From: Streptomyces sp. XD-27
GTDB lineage: Bacteria > Actinomycetota > Actinomycetes > Streptomycetales > Streptomycetaceae
Assembly (NCBI RefSeq): GCF_030553055.1
Contig: NZ_CP130713.1
Span: 806,001 to 870,000, forward strand
Direction of reading: 5' to 3'
Length of the DNA stretch: 64,000 nucleotides
Below are positions 63,413 to 64,000 of this stretch, one piece after another. How positions within the stretch are numbered: position 1 is the first letter of the stretch; every line of letters starts with the position of its first letter. Position numbers and translations under genes: made by a program. Below the pieces are notes generated by a model that was not told where the DNA came from, searched no databases, and saw only the letters and a list, made by a program, of their open reading frames with translations.

Positions 63413-64000
63413 ATGAGAAACCTCGCGGCACGACGCATACGCACCGGCATCCGGACCGCCGTATCCGGCACCGCCGTGCTCGGCCTCGCGCTGACCGCCA
63501 CCGCGTGCGGCGGTGACAGCGGCGACAGCTCCGGGGGCGGCAAGCAGACGCTCAAGGGCCAGTCGGTGACCGTCGCCGGGGTCTGGACGGGGGTGGAGCA
63601 GAAGAACTTCAAGAAGGTCCTGGACGCGTTCTCCGAGAAGACCGGCGCCAAGACCTCCTTCGTCTCCACCGGCGACAACGTCTCCACCGTCATCGGCAGC
63701 AAGATCGAGGGCGGCAACGCCCCGGACGTGGTGATGGTGCCGCAGGTCGGCGTGCTGGAGCAGTTCGCCGAGAAGAAGTGGCTGGAGCCGCTGTCGAAGG
63801 AGGTCGCGAGCCGTGCCGCGGCCGACTTCGCGCCGGTGTGGAAGGAGTACGGCACGGTCGGCGGCACCTACTACGGCCTGTACTTCAAGGCCTCCCACAA
63901 GTCGACGGTCTGGTACAGCCCGGAAGCGTTCGAGCAGGCGGGTGTCGGGCCCGCGAAGAGCTACCAGGACCTGCTGAAGACCGGCCGGACCCTCTCCGAC
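63413..64000 (+). CDS. sugar ABC transporter substrate-binding lipoprotein, 3' end outside the window
   Basis: The first 196 residues of an extracellular solute-binding lipoprotein. The signal peptide ends in the lipobox LTATAC (Cys at residue 35). The family-1 binding fold begins with VTVAGVWTGVEQKNFKKVLD and continues through APDVVMVPQVGVLEQFAEK. AAGGGAA precedes the ATG. It lies 55 bp after the alpha-glucosidase gene on the same strand and probably continues into permease genes beyond base 64000, forming an alpha-glucoside uptake operon. Confidence 0.9.
   Translation, partial: MRNLAARRIRTGIRTAVSGTAVLGLALTATACGGDSGDSSGGGKQTLKGQSVTVAGVWTGVEQKNFKKVLDAFSEKTGAKTSFVSTGDNVSTVIGSKIEGGNAPDVVMVPQVGVLEQFAEKKWLEPLSKEVASRAAADFAPVWKEYGTVGGTYYGLYFKASHKSTVWYSPEAFEQAGVGPAKSYQDLLKTGRTLSD

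Overview
The window is a GC-rich actinobacterial chromosome segment that is almost certainly from a Streptomyces. The evidence is the codon bias (long antisense open frames under almost every gene), frequent GTG/TTG starts, leaderless promoters, a DmdR/IdeR-type iron box, an adenosylcobalamin riboswitch on cbtBA, a 2-methylisoborneol (2-MIB) cluster with an encapsulin shell, a complete lasso-peptide cluster and many paralogous secreted, regulatory and transport genes. No rRNA, tRNA, CRISPR array, insertion sequence or integrase was seen.

Layout. 1-3.8 kb: a truncated EF-hand gene, a class I terpene synthase with an upstream cytochrome P450, and a divergent GntR regulator. 3.8-13.7 kb: an EamA exporter, the cobalt-uptake pair cbtB-cbtA behind a cobalamin riboswitch, a histidine-phosphatase-fold protein without its catalytic histidines, a Tat-exported phospholipase C, a lipoprotein, a PCMT-like methyltransferase/site-2 protease pair and an alcohol dehydrogenase. 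13.8-19.9 kb: a PrmC-like methyltransferase, an iron-box-controlled penicillin acylase plus DesC-like acyltransferase operon, a frameshifted secreted protein, a DUF429 protein and an L,D-transpeptidase. 20-23.7 kb: the 2-MIB operon (encapsulin shell, 2-MIB synthase, GPP methyltransferase). 23.9-33.9 kb: an ECF41-type sigma factor, then a stress/dormancy-like island (copper P-type ATPase, CBS-BON, nicotinate phosphoribosyltransferase, Rv1733c-like, universal stress and CBS proteins) followed by a KtrB/KtrA potassium uptake pair. 33.9-41.8 kb: a TetR/siderophore-interacting pair, SMI1, an AraC/MBL-hydrolase divergon, two frameshifted genes and a streptogrisin-type protease. 42-48 kb: small membrane proteins, a cysteine-synthase-like enzyme with its own MFS exporter, DUF4360 and a peptidoglycan-binding membrane protein. 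48.1-52.8 kb: a five-gene lasso cluster whose core closely resembles the citrulassins. 52.8-64 kb: a PAS/GAF/PP2C sensor, a PGRP-type amidase, a PadR-controlled ABC transporter and an alpha-glucosidase/sugar-binding-protein locus cut by the window edge.

Two patterns cut across regions. First, five genes carry six one-base frameshifts. Every one is a missing G or C in a short G/C run, and restoring that base gives a full-length conserved protein, so consensus error is at least as likely as gene decay. Second, several genes have a TAnnnT -10 element placed 6-7 nt before the start codon, which predicts leaderless mRNAs.
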